64,000 nt of DNA from Rubrobacter_A sp965214435 (GCA_965214435.1 OZ243960.1:1674001-1738000); one strand, 5' to 3'. Positions 16,674 through 25,718 are shown, counted from the first letter of the stretch. Numbers and translations are program-made. The notes: generated by a model from the sequence alone, not told the origin.

Positions 16674-18161
16674 TTGTTGACGTCAAAAGTTCGTGGGATG
16701 CTCATAGACGGTTCGTGGGTCCCGGCTTCCGGCGGGGCCGAGCGAGAAATTTTAGACCCGGCAACGGCAGCGGTGATCTCAACGGTCCCCGAGGGAGACC
16801 GGGAGGATACCCGCCGGGCCATCGCCGCCGCCCGCCGAGCCTTTGACGAGGGGCCCTGGCCGCACCTGCCCGTCCAGGAACGCTCGAAGGTCCTCAATAA
16901 AATAGCGGACTTTATCGAGAGGGACCAGCAAGAACTGGCGGAGCTTGAGACGCTCGACACCGGCAAGACCGTTACCGAGAGCCTCGCGGACATGGAGGAC
17001 ATCGCGGGGGTCTTCCGGTACTACGCGGCGCTCATCGCCACCCACGAGGGCGAGGTCAACCCGGTAAACGCCGACGCTTTGAGCCTCACGACTTACGAGC
17101 CGGTCGGGGTCGTCGGCATGATAGCCCCCTGGAATTATCCCCTACTCCAGATCTCCTGGAAAATGGCCCCGGCGCTCGCGGCGGGCTGTACCTTTGTCGC
17201 CAAACCCAGCGAGCTTACCCCACTCACGACGCTAAAAATCGGCGAGCTTCTGGTCGAGGCTGGTGTGCCGGACGGGGTGACGAACGTCGTCCTGGGCGCG
17301 GGAGCCGAGGCCGGCGCGGAACTCTCCGAGAACCCGGACGTGGACTTTATCTCCTTTACCGGCGGCGTCGAGAGCGGCCGCAAGGTCGCGGTCTCCGCTA
17401 CGGAGTCGGTAAAGCAGGTGGCCCTGGAACTCGGTGGCAAGAACCCGAACATCGTCTTCGCCGACGCCGACTTCGAGACCGCCGTGGACTACGCCTTGAA
17501 CGCCGCCTTTTTCCACGCCGGGCAGGTCTGCTCCGCCGGCTCCCGCCTCCTGGTCGAGGAGTCTATCCACGACGATTTTGTGGAAGCTATCCTGGACCGG
17601 GCGCGCAACATAAAGGTCGGCTTCGGCCGGGACTTCGAAACCGAGATGGGGCCGCTGGTCTCCGCCGAGCACCGCGAGAAGGTCGAGGGCTACATCGCCC
17701 TGGCGAAAGAAGAAGGCGCGACTTTGAGGCTCGGCGGTGAGCGGCCTGAAGACGAAAATTTACAGGACGGCTTTTTCCTGGAGCCGACGGTCTTTACCGG
17801 TGTAAAGCCGGCGATGCGGGTCGCTAAAGAGGAGATCTTCGGTCCGGTGCTCACCATAGAGAGCTTCGACAGCGAGGAGTCGGCCGTCCGGGCGGCCAAC
17901 GACACCACCTATGGCCTCGCCGGAGGCGTCTGGACCACAGACATGGGCCGGGCTAAAAGGGTAGCTTCCGCGCTCAAGATCGGGACCGTGTGGGTGAACG
18001 ACTTCCATCCCTACTACCCCGAAGCCCCGTGGGGCGGCTACAAGCAGAGCGGTCTAGGGCGCGAGCTGGGTCGCGCGGGCCTGCACGAGTACCTCGAAGC
18101 CAAGCACGTTTGCATAAATCTGGCACCCCAGCCCACCGGCTGGTTCGGCAACGCCGGTTAG
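16674..18161 (+). CDS. betB: Betaine-aldehyde dehydrogenase
   Basis: A 495-residue aldehyde dehydrogenase. Catalytic Glu lies in LELGGKNPN (about 254), the nucleophile Cys in HAGQVCSAGS (about 285), and the Rossmann stretch PWNYPLLQ is present. The C-terminal WVNDFHPYYPEAPWGGYKQSG is characteristic of GbsA/BetB-type betaine-aldehyde dehydrogenases. It oxidises betaine aldehyde to glycine betaine with NAD(P)+. The start is TTG (16674 or 16677) behind AAGAGG. It lies in an apparent operon with the TetR regulator and the GMC oxidoreductase. Confidence 0.88.
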   Translation: MLTSKVRGMLIDGSWVPASGGAEREILDPATAAVISTVPEGDREDTRRAIAAARRAFDEGPWPHLPVQERSKVLNKIADFIERDQQELAELETLDTGKTVTESLADMEDIAGVFRYYAALIATHEGEVNPVNADALSLTTYEPVGVVGMIAPWNYPLLQISWKMAPALAAGCTFVAKPSELTPLTTLKIGELLVEAGVPDGVTNVVLGAGAEAGAELSENPDVDFISFTGGVESGRKVAVSATESVKQVALELGGKNPNIVFADADFETAVDYALNAAFFHAGQVCSAGSRLLVEESIHDDFVEAILDRARNIKVGFGRDFETEMGPLVSAEHREKVEGYIALAKEEGATLRLGGERPEDENLQDGFFLEPTVFTGVKPAMRVAKEEIFGPVLTIESFDSEESAVRAANDTTYGLAGGVWTTDMGRAKRVASALKIGTVWVNDFHPYYPEAPWGGYKQSGLGRELGRAGLHEYLEAKHVCINLAPQPTGWFGNAG

Positions 18162-18174
18162 AAGGAGCACCCCT

Positions 18175-19722
18175 TTGACAGACAAGACACGTTACGACTA
18201 CCTGATCGTCGGCGGCGGGACGGCGGGCGCGGTCATCGCCGCCCGCCTCGCCGAAGACCCTGATACCACCGTCTGCCTGCTGGAGGCCGGACCGTCAGAC
18301 GAGGGAGTGAAGGAGATCCTGGAGCTTCGCGGCTGGCAGCAGTTGCTCGGCTCCGAGGAGTACGGTCACGACTTCAAAATAGAGCCCCAGTCGCGCGGCA
18401 ACGACGATATATTGCACAGCCGCGGCATCATGCTCGGCGGCTCTAGCTCCCACAACTCTGCCATCGCCTTCCAACCCCCGGAAGGGGATTTCGTGCGCTG
18501 GGAGTCCGGCGGGGCTACCGGCTGGGGACCGGAGGGAACCCGGCCCTACTTCGAGAAGGTCGCCGAAAAGGTCAACATGGAGACCTCCGAAGCCGGCAAC
18601 GAGGCGGTCGAGGCGTTTATCGAGGCCGGGAGTCAGGCCGGTTTCCCGAAATTATCGTTTGACAGGGAAGTGCGGGAGGGCGTCGGGCTCTTCTTCCTGA
18701 ACAAGAAGGGACCTTACCGCCAGTCAAGCTCGGTCGCCTACCTGCATCCCACCTCCGATCTGCCGGAGAACCTGACGGTGCTCACCTCGGCTGCGGCCCG
18801 GCGGGTGCTATTCGAGGACGGCCGGGCGGTAGGGGTGGAGACCGCGTGCGGGACCTACTACGCGGAGAAAGAGGTCATCCTGTGTTGCGGGGCCTTCGAC
18901 ACGCCGAAGCTGCTGCTGCTCTCCGGGGTCGGACCGGCGGATCACCTGCGGGACCTCGGCATACCCGTGGTCTCGGACTTGCCCGGTGTCGGTGAGAACC
19001 TGCTCGACCATCCGGAAGGTGTCGTGATGTGGGAGTCCTCGCGCCCGGTGCCGGAGGCGACGAGCAACTACTACGAGGCGGGCCTCTTCGCCAGGGTAGA
19101 CGTAGATGCGGATACCCCGGACCTGATGTTCCACTTCGGCACCCAGGCTTTTGACATGCACACGCTCCCGAACGGGTACCCGACCGCCGAGCAAGCCTTC
19201 TGTGTAACCCCGAACGTCGCCCGAGCAAAGAGCCGGGGCGTGGTGCGGCTCCGCTCATCGGACCCTTCGGCCTCGCCGCTCATAGACTTCCGGTACTTCA
19301 CGGACCCCGAAGGCTACGACGAGAGGATCATGGTAGAGGGCGTCCGGCTCGCCCGCGAACTCGCCGCCCAACCGGCCCTCGCGAAGTGGGCTAAAAAAGA
19401 GCTTGCCCCGGGTCCGGAGGTACAGAGCTTCGAGGACATCTCCGCCTACGTCCGCAGCACCGCGAACACCGTATACCACCCGGCCGGGACATGTAGCCTG
19501 GGAAGCGCGGACGATACAGACGCCGTCGTGGACCCCGAGTTGCGGGTGCGGGGCGTGGATGGATTGCGCGTCGCGGATGCATCCATTTTCCCGTCCATGA
19601 TCACGGTCAACCCCGCCATCACCTGCATGATGATCGGGGAGAAGTGCGCCGACCTCCTGCGCGGCCGCACCACCTCTCCCGAAACGGCGGGCGCGTCGCG
19701 CCCGGAGAGTTCTTCCGTCTAG
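18175..19722 (+). CDS. betA: GMC oxidoreductase, choline dehydrogenase-like
   Basis: A 515-residue FAD enzyme. The N-terminal dinucleotide motif is DYLIVGGGTAGAVIAARLAE. The second signature LCCGAFDTPKLLLLSGVGP is present, and the C-terminal VYHPAGTCSLG and NPAITCMMIGEK supply the catalytic His and Asn pair. The pairing with betB supports choline to betaine aldehyde oxidation, but GMC enzymes are broad and the substrate is inferred. The TTG start follows GAAGGAGC. Its end is 10 bp from the convergent sulfotransferase gene. Confidence 0.82.
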   Translation: MTDKTRYDYLIVGGGTAGAVIAARLAEDPDTTVCLLEAGPSDEGVKEILELRGWQQLLGSEEYGHDFKIEPQSRGNDDILHSRGIMLGGSSSHNSAIAFQPPEGDFVRWESGGATGWGPEGTRPYFEKVAEKVNMETSEAGNEAVEAFIEAGSQAGFPKLSFDREVREGVGLFFLNKKGPYRQSSSVAYLHPTSDLPENLTVLTSAAARRVLFEDGRAVGVETACGTYYAEKEVILCCGAFDTPKLLLLSGVGPADHLRDLGIPVVSDLPGVGENLLDHPEGVVMWESSRPVPEATSNYYEAGLFARVDVDADTPDLMFHFGTQAFDMHTLPNGYPTAEQAFCVTPNVARAKSRGVVRLRSSDPSASPLIDFRYFTDPEGYDERIMVEGVRLARELAAQPALAKWAKKELAPGPEVQSFEDISAYVRSTANTVYHPAGTCSLGSADDTDAVVDPELRVRGVDGLRVADASIFPSMITVNPAITCMMIGEKCADLLRGRTTSPETAGASRPESSSV

Positions 19723-19732
19723 GAGAGCTTCG

Positions 19733-20476
19733 CTAGGAGACCTCCGCAGGGTCTATGGGCCGCAAACGTTTCTCGCGGAGGTCTTCGTAGTACGGTTGGC
19801 ACCGCTCGCAAGTTTCCACGAGATCTTCCGGCAACTCCACCTTTTTGCGGGGGGTCTTGCTCAACCCGGTACTCTTTTGGGCGTCGGTGTGCCAGGACTC
19901 CCATGTTTTCCACTCCGGCACCTCGCGCGGCTCCCACGTCAAGGCTTCGGGTACAAAGGGGATGTCCAGGCTCTCGCAGTAGGCGGCCACCGTGCCCTCC
20001 GGGTCTTCGGCGAGGTCCGCCGCGTCCACGATGATCGGCTCTTCTTCGGCCTGCTCGGCGTACCCGAAGAGGCGGTGTAGCTGCTCGTAGCCGGCTTCTT
20101 CAAAGGTAAAGTCCGGCCACATCTTGTAGAACGAGGTAAGCGCCTCGCGGGGCTCGCGGATAATGAACGTGTTTGTAAAGCGGGCGGCGAACTCCGGGCC
20201 CATGTGGTCGGTAACGTGGTAGGCCATGTCTTTAAAAAAGACGGGTTTCTCGTCGGAGTCCCGGATCTCCTTCCACACGCTGGCATGTTTGTAGCGTTCG
20301 TCCGGCTCCGTATCCGGGAAGCGGTCGCTCCGCCGCTCTTCGCTGAAGTAGTAGGCTACGGCGAACGGCTCGTGGAAGACGGTAAAGTCGCCGCGTTCGA
20401 CGAACACCCGCTCGAAAGCGGTCGAAACGGACCGGGGCGCGGCCCACAGGGCTACGGGTTTATCTACTGGCATCAT
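19733..20476 (-). CDS. Sulfotransferase family protein
   Basis: A 247-residue P-loop-like sulfotransferase. The 5'-phosphosulfate-binding segment is WAAPRSVSTAFERVF (residues 11-25) and a 3'-phosphate-binding segment FIIREPREALTSFYK is near residue 105. Members transfer sulfate from PAPS, although many bacterial paralogues of this short type have no known acceptor. Two consecutive ATGs start the gene; no strong ribosome binding site distinguishes them. It lies 60 bp downstream of glyS on the same strand. Confidence 0.78.
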   Translation of the reverse strand: MMPVDKPVALWAAPRSVSTAFERVFVERGDFTVFHEPFAVAYYFSEERRSDRFPDTEPDERYKHASVWKEIRDSDEKPVFFKDMAYHVTDHMGPEFAARFTNTFIIREPREALTSFYKMWPDFTFEEAGYEQLHRLFGYAEQAEEEPIIVDAADLAEDPEGTVAAYCESLDIPFVPEALTWEPREVPEWKTWESWHTDAQKSTGLSKTPRKKVELPEDLVETCERCQPYYEDLREKRLRPIDPAEVS

Positions 20477-20536
20477 GAATCGGACCTGTTCCCGGTTTCG
20501 AGGTAACGTAAACCCCGGTAAGTTTTGCTAGCTGCG

Positions 20537-21910
20537 CTAGCCGGAGATCCGGGCCTGCAGCCGTTCCCGGACCGCCTCTATCGGCACCCGCTCCTGGAGC
20601 ATCGTATCCCGGTCGCGAATGGTAACTTTCTTGTCGTCGGCGGTGTCGAAGTCCACCGTAACGCAGAACGGGGTGCCAGCCTCGTCCTGGCGGCGGTAGC
20701 GGCGGCCGATAGACCCCGAGTCGTCGTAGAAGATGCTGTAGTCGCCCTTTAGCTCGTCGTAGAGTTGCTTGGCGAGGCTACCGACCGGCTCTTTTTTGGA
20801 GAGCGGGAAGACGGCGGCTTTTACCGGGGCGAGCCTGGGATGGAGCTTCAGCACGACCCGCGACTCGCCGGAGCCGTCGGGGGCTTCTTCCTCGGTGTAG
20901 GCGTCTACCAGGAAGGCCAGCGCCATCCGGTCCGCGCCGACAGCGGGCTCGACGACGTAGGGCACGTAGCTCGTGTTCTGGGCCTGGTCGTAGTAGGAGA
21001 GGTTCTCGCCGGTAAAGGCGGCGTGCTGCTTGAGATCGTAGTCGGTGCGGTTCGCGATGCCTTCAAGCTCCGACCAGCCGGCGAACGGGTAGTCGTACTC
21101 GATGTCCACGGTGCGCTTTGAGTAGTGGGAGAGCTTCTCTTGCGGGTGCTCGTAGAGGCGGAGGTTCTCCGGGGAGAGGCCGAGCTTTACGTACCAATTG
21201 AAACGCTCCTGGATCCAGAACTCGTGCCACTCCTCGTCGGTGCTGGGCTCGACAAAGAACTCCATCTCCATCTGCTCGAATTCCCGGGTGCGAAAGATAA
21301 AGTTGCCGGGAGTAATTTCGTTCCGGAAGGACTTCCCGATCTGGGCTATCCCGAACGGTACTTTTACCCGGCTAGTCTGGGCGACGTTCTTGAAGTTTAC
21401 GAAGATGCCCTGGGCCGTCTCGGGCCGGAGGTACGCCAGGTTCTCCGGGCTTTTTACCGGGCCGGTGTAGGTCTCGAACATCAGGTTGAACGGCCGAACC
21501 TCCGAGAAGTCCTGGCCGCCGTCCACGGGGTCTTTTATGCGCTCGTCGGAGCGGATTATTTCCGTTAGCTCTTCGGCGGATAAGCCTTCGGCGTCGATGT
21601 CGGTTGCGGCCTCGATCAGGTGGTCCGCCCGGTAGCGCCGCCCCGAAGTGCGGCTCTCGACCAGCATGTCGTTAAAGGTCGCCGTGTGCCCGGAAGCCTC
21701 CCAGACCCTCGGGTGCATGATGATCGCCGCGTCCAGGCCGACCACGTCGTCGCGCATGTGGACCGTGCTGCGCCACCACTCGTTCTTTATATTCCGCTTT
21801 AGCTCGACGCCCATCGGCCCGTAGTCGTAGGAGGAGCGGGTGCCGCCGTAGATCTCCGAACTCTGATATACAAAGCCCCGGCGCTTGCAGAACGCGACTA
21901 TCTTATCCAT
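20537..21910 (-). CDS. glyS: Glycyl-tRNA synthetase (dimeric, class II)
   Basis: About 457 residues, of the eukaryote/archaea-like alpha2 type found in actinobacteria. It starts MDKIVAFCKRRGFVYQSSEI. Class II motif 2 appears in FGIAQIGKSFRNEITP, and motif 3 lies near VEPAVGADRMALAFLVDA. The C-terminal anticodon-binding domain begins at LHPRLAPVKAAVFPL. I prefer ATG 21910 (CTGAGG 6 nt upstream) over GTG 21937, which adds nine unconserved residues. No T-box leader is visible in the 140 bp upstream. Confidence 0.95.
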   Translation of the reverse strand: MDKIVAFCKRRGFVYQSSEIYGGTRSSYDYGPMGVELKRNIKNEWWRSTVHMRDDVVGLDAAIIMHPRVWEASGHTATFNDMLVESRTSGRRYRADHLIEAATDIDAEGLSAEELTEIIRSDERIKDPVDGGQDFSEVRPFNLMFETYTGPVKSPENLAYLRPETAQGIFVNFKNVAQTSRVKVPFGIAQIGKSFRNEITPGNFIFRTREFEQMEMEFFVEPSTDEEWHEFWIQERFNWYVKLGLSPENLRLYEHPQEKLSHYSKRTVDIEYDYPFAGWSELEGIANRTDYDLKQHAAFTGENLSYYDQAQNTSYVPYVVEPAVGADRMALAFLVDAYTEEEAPDGSGESRVVLKLHPRLAPVKAAVFPLSKKEPVGSLAKQLYDELKGDYSIFYDDSGSIGRRYRRQDEAGTPFCVTVDFDTADDKKVTIRDRDTMLQERVPIEAVRERLQARISG

Positions 21911-22052
21911 ACCGACCTCAGGTCCTCTATGCGACACGAAATACCCTCCGGAATACTCGCCAGACTACTAAAGCCCCGCAAGTATAACCTGGAGGCCCCG
22001 CCAGCAAGCCTCGGTCTTTACGGGGGTTAACCGCGGCGCGGTCGGCTAAGGT

Positions 22053-22733
22053 CTACTCTCCGAAGTCGTCGTGGGAGTGCTCGGGGACGGTCGGCCCTTC
22101 GGAAGGCTGTATCAAAACCCACCCCGAGCCCTCGAAGGAGATCTGGAACGTCTCCCCGCTCCCGCGTCCCATAAAGGTCTTGAACGAGATGTCGCTCCGG
22201 ACGCTCGTGCGGACCCCGCCGCTCCAGGCAACCGCCGAGTCCGGGTCGGCGAAGGTCGGGGTGCTGGTGTCCAGCAGCACCGGGTCCCCGTCCGATGTTA
22301 CGGCGACCTTGCCGGTGCCCTCTAGCACCACGTTAAACATCCCGCCCGCTAGCCGGCCGCCGCCCTCGACGCGCCGGATGTCCCAGACGATGGCCGGGTC
22401 AAAAGCCAGGATGTTCTCGCCGTTGATCGTCATCTTCTCGTTTTCGAGGTCTATGACCATGATCTTGCGTTTGTTGTGCGCCAGAAAGAGGTCCCCGGTA
22501 CCCGACGCCTTCATAAGGCTCGTCTCCTCGCCGGTCACAGCCTTCTTGAAAAAGCGCCCCAGGCCGCCACTCTTGTACTCAAAGCGGACGTCTCCCTGGT
22601 AGGCGACCATCGAGCCTAGCTTGGCCTGTACCTCGTCGCCGTCCAGCCGCACCTTTAGCATGGACGAGTTCTGCAGGGTAAAGCGGCCCTCCAGCGTTAC
22701 TTCCCGGAACTGCTCCAGGTTCGTCTCTCTCAT
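22053..22733 (-). CDS. AIM24 family protein
   Basis: A 226-residue beta-rich protein with glycine-punctuated repeats (GTGDLFLAHNKRKI, then GKVAVTSDGDPVLLDT) of the AIM24/DUF124 fold. In bacteria the function is unknown; in yeast the relative acts in the mitochondrial inner membrane. Two ATGs stand in tandem (22736 and 22733); the second has better spacing from AGGAGGGG. The C-terminus ends in an acidic/histidine stretch (HSHDDFGE). Confidence 0.82.
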   Translation of the reverse strand: MRETNLEQFREVTLEGRFTLQNSSMLKVRLDGDEVQAKLGSMVAYQGDVRFEYKSGGLGRFFKKAVTGEETSLMKASGTGDLFLAHNKRKIMVIDLENEKMTINGENILAFDPAIVWDIRRVEGGGRLAGGMFNVVLEGTGKVAVTSDGDPVLLDTSTPTFADPDSAVAWSGGVRTSVRSDISFKTFMGRGSGETFQISFEGSGWVLIQPSEGPTVPEHSHDDFGE

Positions 22734-22823
22734 CATGCCCCTCCTGACTCCTTGTACTCTATGCCAAGATACGTGCCTACTCTGAGAAGGTTTCTCGGCC
22801 GGTACCCGTCCGGGAGCCTGGGT

Positions 22824-22829
22824 TATAAT
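22824..22829 (+). promoter_or_regulatory. -10 element placing the start site on the ATG (leaderless)
   Basis: A perfect TATAAT ends 6 nt before ATG 22836, so transcription would begin at or next to the A of the start codon. No Shine-Dalgarno is present in those 6 nt. The -35 region has no good match. Confidence 0.65.
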
Positions 22830-22835
22830 CCCGGG

Positions 22836-23417
22836 ATGGAAACAGCAACCATTATCGCCATCGGGATCGGGATCGGGCTCGCCGCTGTCGCCGGGGTGCG
22901 GGCTTTTCTGCCCCTACTGCTCGCGGGGTTCGCAGCTAACCTCGGGCTTATAGACTTAACGGGAATTCTAGGACCGCTAGACGACGGTATCGTTCTCCTG
23001 GTGCTGCTCGGGCTTTCCCTGACAGAGATAATCCTGGACAAGTTCGCGGCCCTCGACCGTATCCTGGACGCGGTTCTGACGCCGGTCCGGAGCATAGCCG
23101 GCGGGATACTCTTTATGGTGGCGCTGACGGTCGGCACGGTTGTCGGCGGTTTGTGGGCTTTCGTGGTTGGGGCGGTGATCGCCGGTCTGGTGGCCGGACT
23201 TAAAGCTTTTCTACGGCCTCCGGCAGGCGCTTCGGCCGGGGTATCGGATTCCTTTTTAAGCTTTCTTGAGGATCTGGCCGCCGGGCTGGGCGGTATCGTG
23301 GCGGTCTTTGTGCCGGTAATATCGGCGCTTCTGGTGGCTTTTCTTTTGTACTTCTATCGCCGGTTACGCCGCCGCCGGGGTCGTAAGTACCAGGGGTTGC
23401 GTATACTCGGCGACTAG
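22836..23417 (+). CDS. DUF4126-like membrane protein
   Basis: A 193-residue protein with about six hydrophobic segments and a basic tail (YRRLRRRRGRKYQ). The GVRAFLPLLLAGFAANLGLI segment and a DKFAALDRILDAVLTPVRSIAGG motif match DUF4126 proteins, whose function is unknown. I use ATG 22836, which is directly behind TATAAT, rather than the upstream in-frame start at 22752, which would place the promoter inside the gene. Probably leaderless. Confidence 0.8.
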   Translation: METATIIAIGIGIGLAAVAGVRAFLPLLLAGFAANLGLIDLTGILGPLDDGIVLLVLLGLSLTEIILDKFAALDRILDAVLTPVRSIAGGILFMVALTVGTVVGGLWAFVVGAVIAGLVAGLKAFLRPPAGASAGVSDSFLSFLEDLAAGLGGIVAVFVPVISALLVAFLLYFYRRLRRRRGRKYQGLRILGD

Positions 23418-23440
23418 CCCTGGCGCTCATGGAGGGTGCT

Positions 23441-24391
23441 ATGGAAGAACGGGAGATCAGGGTAATCAAGGACGGCCGGGAGACCCCGTTCTCCCGGGGC
23501 ATACTGGCCCAGACCCTAGCCCAGGCCGGGGCCCGGATCGAGGTGGCCCACCGGATCGCCGGCGAGCTCCGCACGGAGCTTTTAGACGAGGAACGCTTCG
23601 CGGTCGAGGAGGAAGAGGTGCTCGCCCGCGTCCGGTCAAAGCTACAGAAGACCGACGCCCTGGTGGTCGCCCGCCTCGACCGGTGGCGCATATTGCGCCA
23701 GTCCACCGAACCTATAGTGGTCCTGATCGGGGGTTCGACCGGGGTCGGTACCAGCACGCTGGCCGCCGACGTCGCCCGCCGCTTGAATATCCAGAGCGTT
23801 ATCGGGACCGACGCCATCCGCGAGGTGTTGCGCAGGGCGGTAAGCCCAGCCCTGCTCCCGATACTCCACAAAAGCTCTTATGGGGTAAAGCGGGAGGACA
23901 TCCGGGTGCCGATAGCCGAGGATGAGCGGGTGCTCTACGGCTTCCGGGCTCAGGCTTCGCAGGTGTCGGTCGGGATCGAGGCCATCGTCGACCGGGGGCT
24001 CAAGGAGGGCACGAACCTGGTCATCGAGGGGGTTCACCTCGCACCGGAGATAATCCTCGACCGCTACAAAGACCACCCGAACGTCTGCTCGCTAGTCGTC
24101 TACCTCTCCAACGAGCGGGTTCACCGCAACCGGTTCCACGTGCGGGCTTTGGGGACCTCGATGCGCCGCCCCGCAGAGGAGTACATCGCGCATTTCAAGG
24201 AGATACGCCAGATCCACGACTACTTTGTCGAGAGTGCGGGCCGGGTCGGTATACGGACGGTTGAGAACCTGTCCATTGAGGCCGCCTCCGATGCGGCGGT
24301 GGAGATTGTCGCCGAGCGGATCTCCGGGATAGCGGAGACGGCCCGCCAGCGGAAATCCTCGCTGCTCCTGGATGCCCGAACCGGCCACTAG
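23441..24391 (+). CDS. ATP-cone protein with 2-phosphoglycerate kinase-like P-loop domain
   Basis: A 316-residue protein. The N-terminal 90 residues form an ATP-cone (IRVIKDGRETPFSRGILAQ). A P-loop kinase follows with Walker A GGSTGVGTSTLAADVARRL (Thr in place of the usual Lys, about residue 97) and GTDAIREVLRR. Archaeal 2-phosphoglycerate kinase has the same arrangement and feeds cyclic 2,3-diphosphoglycerate, an osmolyte and thermoprotectant. The Walker lysine appears to be Thr, so activity should be checked. ATG 23441 has GGAGGG 5 nt upstream. Confidence 0.8.
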   Translation: MEEREIRVIKDGRETPFSRGILAQTLAQAGARIEVAHRIAGELRTELLDEERFAVEEEEVLARVRSKLQKTDALVVARLDRWRILRQSTEPIVVLIGGSTGVGTSTLAADVARRLNIQSVIGTDAIREVLRRAVSPALLPILHKSSYGVKREDIRVPIAEDERVLYGFRAQASQVSVGIEAIVDRGLKEGTNLVIEGVHLAPEIILDRYKDHPNVCSLVVYLSNERVHRNRFHVRALGTSMRRPAEEYIAHFKEIRQIHDYFVESAGRVGIRTVENLSIEAASDAAVEIVAERISGIAETARQRKSSLLLDARTGH

Positions 24392-24470
24392 CCTCCAGGT
24401 TACCCCGGGCTATCCCAAGCGCTTGCCGGAGGAGTAGAATATAGAGAGTACTCCAGGAGGTAGACAAGCC

Positions 24471-24974
24471 GTGCTCGACAAACAGAACTTGAGAAACTTC
24501 GTCCTTGGTGGTTTGGCCGGTGCCATCGCCGGTATACTGCTCGCCCCCCGCAGCGGACAGGAATTGCGGGGCTCTATAGTCTCGCGGGCCGGAGAGGTGC
24601 GCGAGCGGGGCCGAGAAACATACTTCGAGGCCCGTGAAAAAGCCCAGGAGCGGTTTTCCGGAAAGGGAGAGCCCTACCACCAGGCTTCCACGGAACCTTT
24701 CCCCGAAGAACCTATCTGGGAAGAGAGGGTGCCGGAAACGGAGCCTTCCCTTGCGGAGCCTTCCTTTGAAGACGAGGCCGCCGTCGGCCGGACCTCCTCC
24801 GGGGCGATACCAATGCCCGGAGACTCGACTCCTTCCCGGCCGTCGCTCCGGGACGTGTCCCGCGACGCACCTCTGGAACCGTCCGAAGAAAAGACCGAAG
24901 ACCTGAAACGCAGGATAGAAGAGACAAAGGCCCGGCTCCGGCGGGAGATCCCCAGGGAGGACCGGGGTGTTTAG
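24471..24974 (+). CDS. YtxH-domain stress-type protein
   Basis: A 167-residue protein with one N-terminal membrane helix (FVLGGLAGAIAGILLAPRSG, residues about 9-28). The ILLAPRSG(x)ELR end of that helix is the YtxH signature. A long acidic, proline-rich middle and a charged coiled coil at the end (ETKARLRREI) follow. YtxH proteins are linked to general stress in Bacillus. GTG start behind AGGAGG. Function unknown. Confidence 0.78.
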   Translation: MLDKQNLRNFVLGGLAGAIAGILLAPRSGQELRGSIVSRAGEVRERGRETYFEAREKAQERFSGKGEPYHQASTEPFPEEPIWEERVPETEPSLAEPSFEDEAAVGRTSSGAIPMPGDSTPSRPSLRDVSRDAPLEPSEEKTEDLKRRIEETKARLRREIPREDRGV

Positions 24975-25031
24975 CTTCACCGGCGTAACGGGCTACCAGC
25001 AGGGTACGGGGAGTGGAGAGGTTCGAGCCTG

Positions 25032-25718
25032 ATGTCTTTTACGCCGATGGTCTCCGAGATAACCGCCGAGGACGCCAGCGGAGTACCGGGTCTGGAAGGC
25101 GTGGTGGCCTACTGGACCGGGGGTGAGTACCCGGCTCGCGAGTGGCTTAGAGAAGTCGGGACGACTTGGGGAGCCGCGAGCCTCGCGCTCCGCCAGGATA
25201 AAAAGCTGCTCGGGTACGTGTTGTACGCCCCGGCAAAGTACCTCTCCCGCTCCTCCCGTTATCCGCTAGGCCCCCTGCACGAAGATACGGTGCTCCTGGC
25301 CCACATAAGCGGCGATACGCGAACGCGCCGGCACCTGCTGGTCCGCATGCTCCGGGACCTCCGCGGTCGGAACCTCATGGAGGTCGAAGCTATTGCGAGC
25401 GACCCCGGCCTCTCCCGGCACCCTTCTACCCGGTTTATGCTGGAAAATGGCTGGCAGCCGGTCCGTCGGGGGTATTACCGGGCTCTACCGTACACCCTGG
25501 TCCACCGGGACTTGGGTAGCGCCGTCGAGGTCCGGGAGGTTGCCCGGGAGCTTATGGGAAAGGTAAGGTTACCGGTGCTCCGCAGAAAGCCCGTCCCGGC
25601 TTTTAGCAAGTCTCGCCGGACAGCGGCTCAAGTGTCGAGCGGCAGAACCGCGGTTTTCACGGTGGATAGGCCGCCCGAAGCCGCGGCCCGGACCTCGACG
25701 ATCCGCTGCGGGTACTGA
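25032..25718 (+). CDS. GNAT-like acetyltransferase with divergent motifs
   Basis: A 228-residue protein. Residues about 40-160 look like a degenerate GNAT fold (GYVLYAPAKYLSRSSRYPLGP, then RRHLLVRMLRDLRGRNLMEVEA and STRFMLENGWQPVRRGYYR). The usual Q/RxxGxG/A loop is not obvious, so catalysis is uncertain. The last 30 codons lie on the opposite strand to the end of the next gene (91-bp convergent overlap) and look less conserved in composition. Substrate unknown. Confidence 0.68.
   Translation: MSFTPMVSEITAEDASGVPGLEGVVAYWTGGEYPAREWLREVGTTWGAASLALRQDKKLLGYVLYAPAKYLSRSSRYPLGPLHEDTVLLAHISGDTRTRRHLLVRMLRDLRGRNLMEVEAIASDPGLSRHPSTRFMLENGWQPVRRGYYRALPYTLVHRDLGSAVEVREVARELMGKVRLPVLRRKPVPAFSKSRRTAAQVSSGRTAVFTVDRPPEAAARTSTIRCGY

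Noticed and set aside
20527..20541. GCTAGC-TGC-GCTAGC hairpin at the glyS stop
   Set aside because: Six base pairs including the stop codon, no T tract on the minus strand; likely too weak to be a terminator.
21911..22052. T-box or other riboswitch leader for glyS
   Set aside because: No specifier hairpin, T-box sequence or terminator/antiterminator pair is visible in the 140 bp upstream.
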